Positions 10,736 through 22,553 of a stretch of DNA of 64,000 bases are shown in pieces. Position 1 is the stretch's first letter; each line of letters begins with the position of its first letter. Made by a program: the position numbers and the translations under genes. Location of the stretch: positions 247,389,705-247,453,704 of the forward strand of contig CAKMRJ010005412.1 of the NCBI GenBank assembly GCA_928212115.1. Direction: 5' to 3'. The notes under the pieces are model-generated. The model searched no databases, was not told the DNA's origin, and was given only the letters and a program-made list of their open reading frames with translations. The stretch comes from Lactuca virosa. Its lineage: Eukaryota; Streptophyta; Magnoliopsida; Asterales; Asteraceae.

Positions 10736-11617
10736 TAAGTGGTACATTAGGCTGAAAAACCCACTTTCCTCGATTCACTCAAGTCTCGGTAACATTCCTT
10801 AACCAAAAGCAAGTGTTTTCCAACACTTTATTTAATGAAATCGCTAATATAGATACATATATGTATTTAATTGTTATTAGGATTCTGTTAAGTGCCACGT
10901 ACAACAACTCGAGGGTCTTCGTTTCCAGTACATTGATTCGACGCTTGCACACAATTAACGGTGAGTTCATACCCCTATATTTTCCGAGTTTTTAATGTTT
11001 TCTGGGGGGGGGGGAATACAAGTAAAAGCATAAGTAATCTTGTGTTTAAAAAAAATATAATTTGGTTTATTATATTTTCATATCACTAGTATACATTGAA
11101 CATAGAACTTGCGTACATGGTAAACATCGTCACTACTAGACTTGAAATCAGTTTTACAAAACATGTTAAAATACAAACATTACAAACACAGTTTTCAGAA
11201 CAGAGGAAACAAACTTATGAATTACAAAATAAAAGATATTATTTTATAAAGATTCATAACAAAAAGGGTTTTCATAGTATTATTCGTGGATTCGTTGAGA
11301 GAGCCAGCAGTGAGACGCCTTGTAACCAGAGTCTCCTGAAGGGAGAGCGTGAGTTTGTGTATAGATCTATACGGGAGTGACAACCCCGCACCCTGACTAT
11401 TAGCTACAGTCAACCTAGGGTGACAAACGTCATTTTTATCGACGTACGTCCGAGTATGTCGTATTGTTGATCGTCCATAGTATGGTTATAACAATCCACA
11501 GGTGAAACAACGACTCGTTCACATAATAATACATCGAACAAACAGACATTAGGGTTAGTAACTATGTGATTACTTAGTATACACACTAGGGTAATATGAA
11601 ATTAACATCCAACTTGC

Positions 11618-12465
11618 AGTGGGATGTGTGATCTCCGCCTCATTTCCTGTTCCTTGTTTAGTTGTGGGCTTAGGGCGGAATCACCCAATCGACTGTTTGT
11701 TCGATCTAGATTTCTATAACTCGTATGTACTAAGTGATTGCAGGAGGGTATTCTCACTACGGTATTCACACTACGGTTCTCATACAAAGGATTTTCATAC
11801 AAAGGTATTCATACAAAGGTTTTCATATTGGTTTTCAAACAGAACAAAGCTTAACAACATAAGTATGGTAGATGCTTATACTATTTGGTTTGGAATAGAT
11901 AATTCAATAACTTATACTTAGGGAAAATATAGGATTTTCCAAGGTAAACATTAGTACTCTTCAAACAATCGGTTATTCATTTCACCAATGAACATTTACT
12001 AATAATTCTGTAATTCCTTAGTTTATGCATCCAGGCTATGTGTGAAGAATATCCGACAAACCATGGAATGTGTGGTTTCCGCCTCATTTCCTGTTCCTTG
12101 TTTGGTTGTGGACTTAGGGCAGATCCACACAGTCAATCGTCTGTTCGATATTGGTTTATACATAGCTAGTATGAGCTAAGTAATTATAAAAAGAATTGGC
12201 TAATCATACATTCAATAAGAAAATAATGGATTTTCTTGAGGAAAAATTTCAACAGATATCAAAGGACCAATACATTTAACTTTGTAAGTATCTAATGAAT
12301 ACTTCAGGATTATGTACATGAGGATCTGACAACCAGTGGAATGTGTGGCCTCCGCCTCACTTCCTGTTCCTTGTTTGGTTGTGGGCTTGGGGCAGAACCA
12401 CACAATCGATTGTTTGTTCGATCTGGATTGTATATGATTTGTATATACTAAGTACTCGCAGGAGG
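11618..12465 (+). repeat. Three dispersed hairpin units in LTR D
   Basis: Three related units near 11618-11745, 12057-12195 and 12330-12465, each with TCCGCCTCA, TTCCTGTTCCTTGTTT and GTTGTGG. In unit 1 TGTGATCTCCGCC faces GGCGGAATCACC. In units 2 and 3 the outer arm is TGTGTGG facing CCACACA. The A-T pair of unit 1 (GTGA/TCAC) is G-C in units 2 and 3 (GTGG/CCAC), a compensatory change. Confidence 0.65.
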
Positions 12466-12875
12466 AACTGGTAATAATCATTTTTACTTAACACTCATTA
12501 CATTAGAAAATATAAGGTTTTCTGGAGAAACATAACGTACTTTTCGAAAGGACAAAGAACATTTTTTTGTAAAACAAAAAGCTTATGAACTCACCAGCTT
12601 TATGCTGATACTCTTTCAAAACCTACTTGTATTCTCAGGACATTAGTAGACAGGTACACGCACCGGGTTCAAGAAGATGGAGCATAGTAGCTTCGAGTCT
12701 TTACTTGTTATTTACTTTTGGAGTCAATTGTGTATGTTTCAAATGTAATGTAAACACTATACTATTAATACAATGGTTGTTGTTGCTTTGATTACTATTA
12801 TTCAATTGTTGTGATACTATACATGACGTCCTCCGCCCCCGAACGTTTCCGCCGTTTTGGTTTGGGGGTGTGACA

Positions 12876-13076
12876 TAATCGACTGTGGATAGTTTGAATA
12901 ATATAATTATTCCGGAAGTCAAAACATGCAAAGTGAAACAATAGTAAATGATTGACACAAGACAATACCATACTAGTAAATAAAAAACACCTTTTATTTA
13001 AAACATCAAATGTCAATTACATTTCAACTATTACAAGTTTCGAAAGCTATCTCATCATTAAAAATAATATAATCCT
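12876..13076 (-). other. 3' untranslated region of Copia A, proximal part
   Basis: Continuation of the A 3' UTR after D. It matches reversed text of C 3' UTR around 26600-26780, including the CTGTGGATA stretch next to the insertion point. Confidence 0.75.
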
Positions 13077-16000
13077 TCAGCCCAATGCGCCTCGCATGCT
13101 GCAAATGCTTAACCCACTCAGTCCTTTCGTGAGGGGATCTGTTGGGTTCTCATCCGACGATACCCTCTTTGCCAAGAGGAGTCCCTGTTCTATACGATGT
13201 CTAATGAAGTGGTATTTTATGTCGATGTGCCTGGATCTGCCGTGATCCCTTGGTTCCTTGGCTAAGGCAACTACACTCTCGTTGTCATAGAAAATCTCCA
13301 TAGGCTCCTTTATAGTTGGTACAAATCCAAGGTCTCCAATGAAGTTCTTCAGCCATATCGCCTCCTTCGCCTCCTCGCTTGCTGCTATGTACTCTGATTC
13401 GCAAGTTGAATCAGCTACTGTCTCCTGCTTGGAACTTTTCCAAGTAATTTCTCCTCCATTCAGGGTAAAGACCCAGCCCGACTGAGAGCAGAAATTATCC
13501 CTGTTGGTCTGAAAGCCGGCGTCACTATACCCCACCACTCTCAAGTCATCACTCCCACCGAGGATAAGAACCCAGTCCTTAGTCCTACGCATGTACTTGA
13601 GAATGTTCTTAACCGCAGTCCAGTAAGCCTTACCAGGATTCCCTTGATATTTGCTGATCATGCTCAAAGCAAAGGCCACATCAGGGTGAGTACAAGTCAT
13701 AAAATACATGATCGAGCCAACAGCGGAAGCATATGGTATTCGACTCATCTCAGCTATCTCAGCCTCTGTACTCGGACTCTGAGTTTTACTTAGTTTGGCA
13801 TTGCTCTGGATCGGTAAGTCACCTTTCTTGGAATCCTGCATGCTGAATCTTTTCAACACCTTATCCAAGTAGGTACTTTGACTAAGTCTAATTAGTCTCT
13901 TACTCCTGTCTCTCAATATCCTTTTTCCAAGAATATATGGAGCTTCTCCAAGGTCCTTCATAGCGAAACACTTCCCAAGCCAGGATTTCACCTCCTTGTA
14001 AGGTTGGGATGTCATTTCCTATGAGTAGTATGTCATCCACATACAATACCAGAAAGCTAACTATGCTCCCACTAGCCTTGACATATACACATGACTCATC
14101 CTCGCTTCTCGAAAAGCCAAACTCTTTGACTTTCTCATCGAAACAAAGATTCCATCTACGAGATGCTTGTTTCAATCCATAAATGGATTTCTCAAGCTTA
14201 CACACTCTATTAGGGTGCTTTGCATCGACAAAACCCTTTGGCTGACTCATGTAAACATCCTCAGCCAACTTTCCATTAAGGAAAGCGGTTTTGACATCAA
14301 TTTGCCATATTTCATAATCATGAAATGCAACAATGGCTAGCATAACCCTAATAGATTTAATCTTCACTACTGGTGAGAAGGTCTCATCATAGTCAACTCC
14401 CAAAGTTTGAGTAAAGCCCTTCGCAACCAGTCGTGCCTTATAAGTGTGTACTTTCCCATCCATGTCGGTCTTCTTCTTGAAGATCCATTTGCACCCGACT
14501 GTCTTACGGCCTGGTACATTGTCAACCAAGTTCCAAACTTGATTTTCATACATGGACTGAATCTCGTTGTCCATCACCTCTTTCCATTTAGCAGATTCGG
14601 GGCCTGCCATGGCTTCCTTGTACTTGTTAGGTTCATCCAAATTTATCAGTGTGCTATCACTGATAAATGTATCACCCTCAGATGTTATATGAAAACCATA
14701 TAACACAGGTGGAACACTAACTCTACTAGAACGCCTCAGAGGTACGGACTCGTCAATCGGATCGACATGAGTTTCCTCCTCAGGTTGATCACTAGTGTTT
14801 GAGGTTCCTTCACCACTTGACTCTTGAAGTTCTTCAAGGTCAATTTGCTTCCCACTGTCTCCTTGGCCTATGAGCTCTCTCTCGCGAAAGACTCCTCTCC
14901 TCGCAACGAAGACAACATTGTCACTCGGTCTGTAGAAGAGATAACCAAAGGATTTTTGTGGGTAGCTGATGAAAATACACCAATCACTACGAGGTTCGAG
15001 CTTGTCGTGAGTCTCGCGTCTCACGAAAGCCTCGCAAACCCAAACCTTGATGTGGTCTAATGTGGGAGCCTTCCCAGTCCACATCTCATGAGGTGTTTTG
15101 GAAACCTTCTTGGTAGGGACTAGATTAAGGATATAGGCGGCAGTCTCTAAGGCATACCCCCAGAATGATATTGGTAATGAAGCTCCACTCATCATGGAAC
15201 GAACCATGTCCAACAAGGTTCAGTTGCGCCTCTCAGCCACACCATTAAGCTGTGGTGTCCTAGGTGGCGTCAACTGTGAAACAATTTCACATTCCTTAAG
15301 ATAGTCAAGGAACTCGATACTAAGATACTCACCACCTCGATCGGATCGGAGCATCTTTATCTTCCTGCCCAGCTGATTCTCCACTTCCTGTTTAAACTCT
15401 TTGAATTTCTCAAAGGTTTCTGACTTATGCTTGATTAAGTAGATATAGCCATATCTACTGTAATCATCAGTAAAAGTCACATAGAAGCGGTTAGCATCCT
15501 TTGTGGCGGTTCTGAAGGACCCACACACATCAGTGTGTATGAGATCCAACAAACCCTCACCCCTTTCACAAGAACCAGTGAAGGGTGACTTAGTCATTTT
15601 CCAAGAAAACAAGACTCGCAAGTGTCATCCAATCTAATGTCGAAAGACTCTAAAACTCCAGCCTTCTGGAGTTGGCCTATGCGCTTCTTGTTGACATGTC
15701 CAAGACGACAATGCCACATGGATTCCTTATCCAAATCATTAGAAGAATCGATATGCAACACATTATTTCCTAAGTTGTCTACAACCATCACAGTTTCATA
15801 TACACCATTACAAGGTAATTCTTTAAAATAAAAAACACCATTATAATAAGCATTTATTGCACCAATTTCATTATCAAACGAAAATGTGAAACCTTGTTTG
15901 TACAAACCATGAAAAGAAATAACATCTCGCCATTTCAGACGAGTAGAAACATTTATTCAAATCTATTTCTAACCCACTACTAATCAATAAAAAGTAAACT

Positions 16001-16140
16001 CCAATCTTGGTGACAAGTGAAACCTTCCTATTCCCCATGATCAAGTTTATCTTCCCGTGCTCCAAATCCTTACTTCTTTTTAGGCCCTGCACATCAGAAC
16101 AAATGTGAATTCCACAACCTGTGTCAAGAACCCAAGAGTT
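13077..16140 (-). pseudogene. pol: Copia pol of element A: protease, integrase, reverse transcriptase, RNase H
   Basis: Reading the minus strand from 16140 down: protease active-site text LDTGCG near 16120; GAG-pre-integrase WHCRLGHVNKKR near 15710; integrase core with HTDVCG, TFTDDYSRYG and NGVAERRN; reverse transcriptase with DVKTAFLNG and LYVDDILLIGND near 14030-14300; RNase H with ADSTCESEYIAA near 13400; stop at 13077. Damage: frameshifts near 15900, 15600 and 14000, and a nonsense TGA at about 15222 where the family has an arginine codon (CGA to TGA) right after NGVAERRN. All pol domains are present in Copia order (integrase before reverse transcriptase). It was once autonomous and is now inactive. 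Confidence 0.9.
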
Positions 16141-16819
16141 AGAATGTGAGAATGTGATAAGTTTTTAGATAGAATAGTATAAATACCTGCATGGGTGGGT
16201 TTAACCTTCCCATCCTTAACATCCTGCAAGTACTTGGGGCAGCTTCGCTTCCAGTGCCCCTTTTCATGGCAATAGAAACACTCTGCTTCTTTTGGGATGG
16301 CTGAGGGAGTAACAGAACCTCCTTTGGTTCCACTTGAAGAGGATCCATCAAGGGACTTACCCTTGCGGGTCCTGGAAGGAGCCTTCCTCTTCTTCCCCTT
16401 ACCTTGCCCAATTGCCAGAATAGGGGCATTAGAAGTAGGAGTGGTTACAAGATTTTTACCTTTGAGACCATTTTCGGCAGTCTTCAGAAGGACCTGAAGT
16501 TTCCTCAAAGTTACTTCCTCCTTGTTCATATGATATGTCATGCGGAACTGATCATAACATGGAGGTAGGGAGTGTAGGATAATATCTATAGCCAACTCCT
16601 CATCAAAGTTCACATTCAGTTTGAGCAGACGGTCCACAAACCTTTGCATTTTTCTGCAAGTGGCCCTTGATGGGTTCACCATCCTTCATCTTTGTTGTAA
16701 TCATGGAGCAGATGATTTCATACCTCTCTTGACGAGCACTTTGATGGTATTTTTTCATCAAATCCCGGTGCATCTCAAAAGGGTAGAAGTCCTCATAGGA
16801 CTTTTGGAGTTCAGGATAC
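16083..16819 (-). pseudogene. gag: Copia gag of element A, 3' part (severed by B)
   Basis: Contains ELQKSYEDFYPFEM near 16770, DQFRMTYHMNKEEVTL and a full CCHC knuckle CFYCHEKGHWKRSC near 16250. A frameshift lies near 16640 (the HLQK region) and another between the knuckle and the protease near 16150. The frame is cut at 16819 by the LTR of B; the missing N-terminal part is at 29924-30194. GATAC (16815-16819) next to B, paired with GAGAC at 29924-29928, is the duplicated target with one mismatch. Confidence 0.88.
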
Positions 16820-17571
16820 TGTTGGATAAAGGTGTCTAAGTCCATAACTATATATGGTATGTACTTGACCCGGCTTGGCATGGTCCATTTGGGTTGCATG
16901 GCATCGCAACAATTGGATCGACAAAATGAGAAAAGGACACTTATGATTTGTTAATATATTATAAGTTCTAATATATTAATATGAAATCATATTTATTTAA
17001 TTAGTATTGATCAAGAATTAATTTGGAATTAATTTTGTGATCAAAAGATACTAATTAAATATATGGGGTTTGATTATGTAAATCATTCATTCTTATATAG
17101 TGGGCTTATGATCCATGATTCAATAGATTGGGCTAAGCTTCATTAGGTGCTCCATGGATGCTCCATGGGTCATGGAGGAAATGAAACATGCACATTAAGG
17201 TTTACATGGTGTAACCCTACATGTGGCACACTATATAAAGATCCCCATGGCTAGCAAAAATCGGCCACTAAGACTAAGTAAGGAGGGCTAGCCGATTTTG
17301 TGCTCAAGTGTACTTCTCTCAAGTTATTCCAAGAGTTGTGGTGTTGTGTGAAGCATTTGAGGCATCACATTTGGGGTGCTAGGCTCACAAGGTCTTAAGA
17401 AACTCAAGCAACAAGAAAGGTATGTCATTCTACTAGTTTTTATATTACATGTACCCCAATCACATGCTAGTTAGGATGAGAACCTTGGAAAAATCAAAGA
17501 GAAAACATAGATCCAAGGTTTCTAGGATTACATGTACACCATAGGAGTGTTAGAATGCTCAAATCCCATCA
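16820..17571 (+). repeat. 5' LTR of Copia B
   Basis: 752 bp, TGTTGGAT to CCCATCA, TATA box TATATAAAG at 17232-17240. About 33 bp shorter than the 3' LTR of B, partly through loss of a stretch near 17497 (TTTGCATGTATATTAG is present in the 3' LTR). Confidence 0.92.
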
Positions 17572-17572
17572 G

Positions 17573-17590
17573 TGGTATCAGAGCCTAGGC
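17573..17590 (+). other. Primer binding site of Copia B
   Basis: TGGTATCAGAGCCTAGG starts two bases after the LTR and is complementary to the 3' end of initiator tRNA-Met, the usual primer of plant Copia elements. Confidence 0.9.
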
Positions 17591-18226
17591 TTGTTTTCAT
17601 TATACTTGATGCAAATTGCTGAAAAAAGTCGAAATTCTGGTCACTGTTCAGTGAACTCGTCGAGTCCATGGGGGGACTCGACGAGTCCAAGTGAATGTTC
17701 ATCCTACTCGTCGAGTAGGTTCTTGCAATCGGCAAGTAGGAGGCCCTGAGTGCAGAAATTCGAGTTTTGTTGCTGGAATTGGACTAGAATCATTACCCTA
17801 AACTGTTTTGGACTTATAAAATCTGTTTTTGAGGTGGTAATGATTATGCTAATCCATTTTCAAATGTTATTATCAAAGTTTCAAGTTTTATATATGCTTA
17901 TGTGATTCTTGAAAATTGTTGATATGAATGTTCATGCTTATGAGTTTGGTAGATCATAGTAATTATTTGCAAATTGTTTGTTAGTATAATTCTTGATCTA
18001 AATGCAAATTAATGGACTCCATAACTTGTCCTCAAGTTATGGAATTCCAAAAGTCTTTTCCATTAAAACTCATAAGTTATAGAAATGAAAGGTTTTGAAT
18101 AGTTTCAAAAGTTGCCCTCAAGTTTTGGAATTTTTAAAGTCACTTTAGAAAACTTTAATTTTAAACCCTAGAGTTTTAAAACTTTAGAATTCTACCCTTA
18201 TACTATTATAATATTATAAGTTAATA

Positions 18227-18265
<39 letters not shown>

Positions 18266-19062
18266 ATATATATATATAGATCAAGTCAGTCTTACCGTTA
18301 GTAGGCCTCATTCACGAAGTCGGTCTATAAGGGGGGGGGGGGGTATAAGGTTGTTGCATATAAAATGGTAGCTTAATGGGTGTCCACTCTCACCCACCGC
18401 TTCCTTGACTGGTGGAGGGTCGTTAGCCGAACGGGTAGGGCAAAGACTATAATTCTCATTAAAAGTATAAATGATAAAGATAAAGTAACTAAACCTTTAT
18501 TAATTCCCAATCTTACTTACTTTAGGAAAATGTGAAATTGATTCTAACCCATAAAATTACACTTTCCACCATGCTAAAGTCGTTAATGGAGCGTGTGTGG
18601 TTAACCGGAACACTAACCTGGATTTAACAAGGGTGACAAAGGGTGGCTTAAGGTTTATCATAGATCGGTGGAGCGTGTGTGGTTAACCGACACATCGGTT
18701 AGGTGATAAAATTAAGAGTACCAAGTAATTTGTATGGTTATTCACACCTTGTTTGTGATCCTCGGTATCCCAGTCACAAACTAGAAGGGCATAATCAAGA
18801 TTTAAACATGCCATTGAATTGTTCAATGAATCTCAAAAGATCTAGGAGTTTCAATCCAATTAAAACCTAATTGTCTATTTCGTTTTCATGGTGGAAATTG
18901 GTAAATCGTCATTTACCTACCTTTAAATATTTTATAGCCTGGATTACGGCATCCCTCTTCCAAGTTATAGAGTATTTTGTTGGGTCCTAGCCTTAATAGT
19001 TCATTTGGGTGTCTTATTAAGGATTCTATATCTAATCTAAACTTGTCTTTCTTCCTTTTCAG
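17591..19062 (+). other. Untranslated leader of Copia B
   Basis: Contains palindromes ACTCGTCGAGT (17655-17665), GACTCGACGAGTC (17675-17687) and CTACTCGTCGAGTAG (17704-17718), the AT tract near 18230-18280, a run of G at about 18332, and the pair of TGTGGTTAACCG repeats near 18595 and 18678. No gene. Confidence 0.8.
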
Positions 19063-20013
19063 ATGTCTTCCAACAATGCTTCTGGCTCAAACCCTTCTGG
19101 CTCCTTCTCTCTCATGAACCTTTGTAGGAGAGTCATCTTTGATGGTTCCAACTTCAATGATTGGATTAGGAACATCAGGATGGTCACTCGTTATGAGGAC
19201 AAGGAATATGTCCTTGACAAGGAGCTGAAGTAAATCGATGAGTCTTTTGCTACTCCAGAGGAGATTGCTGAGTACACTAGCCGTGAGAAGGATGCCACTA
19301 AGGTGTCTTGTATCATGTTGGCTACCATGACAGCAGAACTCTAGAAATCCTATGAAGATTTCTACCCTTATGAGATGCACCAGGACCTGATGGAAAGATA
19401 CCATCATAGTGCTCGTCAAGAGAGGTATGAAATCATCTCTTCCATGATAATAACCAGGATAAAGGATGGTGAACCCATCACGGGCCACTTGCAGAAGATG
19501 GAAAGGTTTGTGGACCTATTGCTTAAGTTGAATGTGAACTTACCTGAGGAGTTTGCTATTGATATCATACTGCACTCCTTACCTCCATGTTATGATCAGT
19601 TCCGTATGACCTATCATATGAACAAGGAGGAGGTCACACTTAGCAAACTTCAAGGACTTTTGAGGACATTCGAAACTGGTCTCAAAGGTAAAACGGTTGT
19701 ATCTACTCCTACCACAGCCCCTGTTCTGGCAATTGGGAAAGGTAAAGGGAAAAAGAGGAAGGACTCTTCGAAGGGTACCAAGGGAAAGTCTCTTGATGGC
19801 TCCTCTTCGAGTGGAACCAAAGGAGGTTCTGCTACTCCCTCTTCCAACCCGAAGGATGCACAATGCTTCTACTGTCAGGAAAAGGGGCACTGGAAGCGAA
19901 GCTGCCCCAAGTACTTGCAGGATCTTAAGGATGGGAAAGTGAAACCCACCCATGCATGCATTTACACTATATTGTCTAATAATTCACCACATACTAATTC
20001 TTGGGTCCCTTGA
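19063..20013 (+). pseudogene. gag: Copia gag of element B
   Basis: ATG at 19063 begins MSSNNASGSNPSGSFSLMNL, the family N-terminus. Two in-frame stops follow: TAA at 19231 and TAG at 19342 (the latter where relatives have a glutamine codon, CAA or CAG). The rest is open to 20013: DQFRMTYHMNKEEVTL, a basic linker GKGKGKKRK, and an intact CCHC knuckle CFYCQEKGHWKRSC at about 19864. A frameshift at the protease entrance ends the frame. Gag of this family is about 300 residues. Confidence 0.88.
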
Positions 20014-20530
20014 TACAGGGTGTGGAATTCACATTTGTTCTGATTTGTAGGGCCTAAAAAGAAGTGAGGATGTGGAGCACGGGAAGATAAACTTGATCAT
20101 GGGGAATAGGAAAGTTTCACCCGTCACCAAGATTGGGGTTTATTCTTTATTGCTTAGTAGTGGATTAGTATTAGATTTGAATAAATGATGTTACTCATCT
20201 GAAATGGCGAGAAATATTATTTCCTTTCATGGTTTGTACAAACAAGGAATTACTTTTTCATTTGATAATGAATTTGGTGGTATTTATGCTTTTTATAATG
20301 GTGTTCTTTATTTTAAAGCATTACCTTGTAATGGTGTATATGAAACTGTGTCGGTTGTAGACAACTTAGGAAATAATGTTTTGCATATTGATTCTTCCAC
20401 TAGTTTGGATAAGGCATCCTTGTGGCATTGTCGTCTTGGACATGTCAACAAGAAGCGCATAGGCCAACTCCAAAAGGCTGGAGTCTTGGAGTCATTTGAC
20501 TTAAGGTCAGATGATACTTGTGAATCTTGT
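20014..20530 (+). pseudogene. pol: Copia pol of element B, protease and GAG-pre-integrase part
   Basis: Protease text GCGIHICSD followed by a stop at about 20047, a stop after LDLNK near 20187, then an open stretch with WHCRLGHVNKKRIGQL and SDDTCESC. At 20528 the pol text jumps back and then into the C LTR. The next pol text of B is at 28224. Confidence 0.85.
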
Positions 20531-20564
20531 CAACAAGAAGCGCATAGGCCAACTCCAAAAGGCT
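20528..20564 (+). other. Template-switch scar between B pol and C 5' LTR
   Basis: 37 bases duplicate B pol 20443-20479, joined on the left through TGT and on the right through AAAAGGCT, which is shared by pol and the C LTR (27727-27734). About 140 bases of B pol and the first 278 bases of the C LTR are absent at the junction. Confidence 0.85.
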
Positions 20565-21051
20565 CCATGGATTATCAAGTTGGGTTAAACCCATTGGATG
20601 CTCCATGGAGGCTCCATGGGAGTTACAAACCCATGGGTCATGGAAATGAAGAGTCATGTCACATTAGGGTTTACATGGTGTAACCCTAAATGTGATACAC
20701 TATATAAAGAACATGTTGCTCACCAAAATCGGCTACACTAAGAACAAGTGAGGGCAAGCCAATTTTACAAGTGTTGTACATTCTCAAAGTTTATTCCAAG
20801 GCATTTGGTGTTGTGTGAAACATTTGAGGCATCACACTTGGGGTGCTAGGCTCTCAAGGTTTCAAGGAATCATAACAACTACAAGGTATGTAATTCTAGC
20901 CATATTTTATGATTAAAGTTCCCCATGTATGCTAGATAGGTTTATGAACCCTGGAAAAAGTATTTTGCATGTATTTTAGACAAACATAGATCCAAGGTTT
21001 TCTAGGGTTGCATGTACACTTAGGAGTGTTAGAATTGCTCAAAACCCATCA
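20557..21051 (+). repeat. 5' LTR of Copia C, 5'-truncated
   Basis: Matches 27727-28223 of the 3' LTR nearly base for base, including TATATAAAG (20701-20709), and ends CCCATCA. The first 278 bp of the LTR are missing. Confidence 0.92.
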
Positions 21052-21052
21052 G

Positions 21053-21069
21053 TGTTATTAGAGCCTAGG
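21053..21069 (+). other. Degenerate primer binding site of Copia C
   Basis: TGTTATTAGAGCCTAGG in place of TGGTATCAGAGCCTAGG: two substitutions in the 5' bases that pair with the tRNA-Met terminus, so reverse transcription of this copy would start poorly. Confidence 0.8.
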
Positions 21070-22553
21070 CTTGTTTGTTGATACTTGATGCAAAATAGTG
21101 AAAAAAGTCGATTTTCTTGTTGTCTGCATGATGAACTCGCCGAGTCCATGGGGGGACTCGCCGAGTCCATGACTAAAGTCATCCTACTCGTCGAGTAGGT
21201 TTGTGCACTCGACGAGTAGGAGCCTCAGAATGCAGATTTTCGACTTTTGCTGCTGGAAATGGACTAGAAACATTACCCTAAACTGTTTTGGTGTTATAAA
21301 ACTTATTTTAGATGGTGTAATGGTTGTTCTAATCCATTTACAATGGCTAATATCAAAATTGCATGATTATATGTGTTCATATGTTCTTGAAATTTTGATA
21401 TGATTATTCATGTTCTTATGAGTTCTTGATAGATCATAGGAATTAGTTGTTTATTGCTGAATTCATGATCTTTATGTGTTTTAATGGAGTCCATAACTTG
21501 TCCTCAAGTTATGGATAACCAAAAGTCTCTTTGTATTAATTCCATTAAAAGAACACACAAGTTACAAAATGAAGAGTCTTCATTTTAATAACTCTTAGGT
21601 TATGAATTGGAAAGGTTTTGTAAAGTTACAAAACTTGCCCTCAAGTTTTGGAACATGTAAAGTCATCTTAATAAACTTTAGTTCCAACCCCTAGAATTTT
21701 AAAAGTTAAAATTCAACCCTTATACTTTATAATATTATAAGTTAATAATATATATGTATAAGATCAAGTCGTTTTACCGTTAGTAGGCCTCATTCACGAA
21801 GCCGGTCTATAATGGGGGTATAAGGTTGTTGCCTATAAAATAGCAGCTTAATGGGTGTCCACTCTCACCCACCGCTTCCTTGACTGGTGGAGGGTCGTTA
21901 GCCGAACGGGTAGGACAATGACTTAAAAATTCTCATTAAAAGTATAATGATTATTATAAAGTAACTAAATGTTTTTAAATTCCCAATCTTAGTTACTTTA
22001 GGAAAATGTGAATAAGGTGCTAACCCATGAAATTACACTTTGCACTTTGATTAAGTCGTTAGTAGAGCGTGTGTGGTTAACCGGCACACTAACTTGGACT
22101 TAACAAGGTAGGCAAGGGTGACTTAAGTTTTTCATAGGTCGGTGGAGCGCGTGTGGTTAACCGGCACATCGATTAAGTGAAAAACATTAAGGGTACCAAG
22201 TAATTTGCATGGTTACTTCACACCTTGTTTTGTGATCCTCGGTATCCCAGTCACAAAACATGAAGGGCACACTCGAGATTGAAACATGCCATTGAAAAAG
22301 TTCAATGAATCTCAAAAGAATCTAGGAGTTTCTAAAAACCCAATAAAACCTAATAATTTATATTTTGTTTTCATGGCGGAAATTGGTGAATCGTCATTCA
22401 CCTACCTTTCAAATATGTTTTAGCTTAGATTACGACATCCCTCTTCTAAGTTATAATATATAGTGATTGGATCCTAGCCTTAATATTACATTTGGGTGTT
22501 TTATTAAGGACTATCTTTATATCTAAACTAAACTTGTCTTTTCTTCTTTTCAG
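21070..22553 (+). other. Untranslated leader of Copia C
   Basis: Palindromes ACTCGCCGAGT (21135-21145), GACTCGCCGAGTC (21155-21167), CTACTCGTCGAGTAG (21184-21198) and CACTCGACGAGTAG (21206-21219). The family leader blocks and the pair of TGTGGTTAACCGGCACA repeats lie near 22070 and 22150. No gene. Confidence 0.8.

Larger units (their letters stand above)
9977..12875 (+). mobile_element. Solo LTR of a Tekay-like Gypsy element (D)
   Basis: 2899 bp starting TGTGACAACC and ending GGGTGTGACA, flanked by TGATC (9972-9976) and TAATC (12876-12880), a 5-bp target-site duplication with one mismatch. The flanking A 3' UTR becomes continuous when this block is removed. There is no internal region or second LTR, so it is a solo LTR left by recombination between two LTRs. 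It holds TATA boxes (10281, 10400), a GTGAGT donor-like site (10961) and acceptor-like CAG sites (12636, 12651). ORFs of up to 124 codons come from the repeats and are not genes. The Tekay assignment rests on terminus type and length. Confidence 0.85.

Noticed and set aside
10092..10802. Overlapping ORFs of 60 to 124 codons with repeated TAVHSF-like words
   Set aside because: They are translations of the GTACGGCCGTAC palindrome array and duplicated promoter of solo LTR D, open in several frames at once; not genes.
9977..12875. Complete small LTR element rather than a solo LTR
   Set aside because: Only one TG start and one CA end are present, with no internal second LTR, primer site or polypurine tract.
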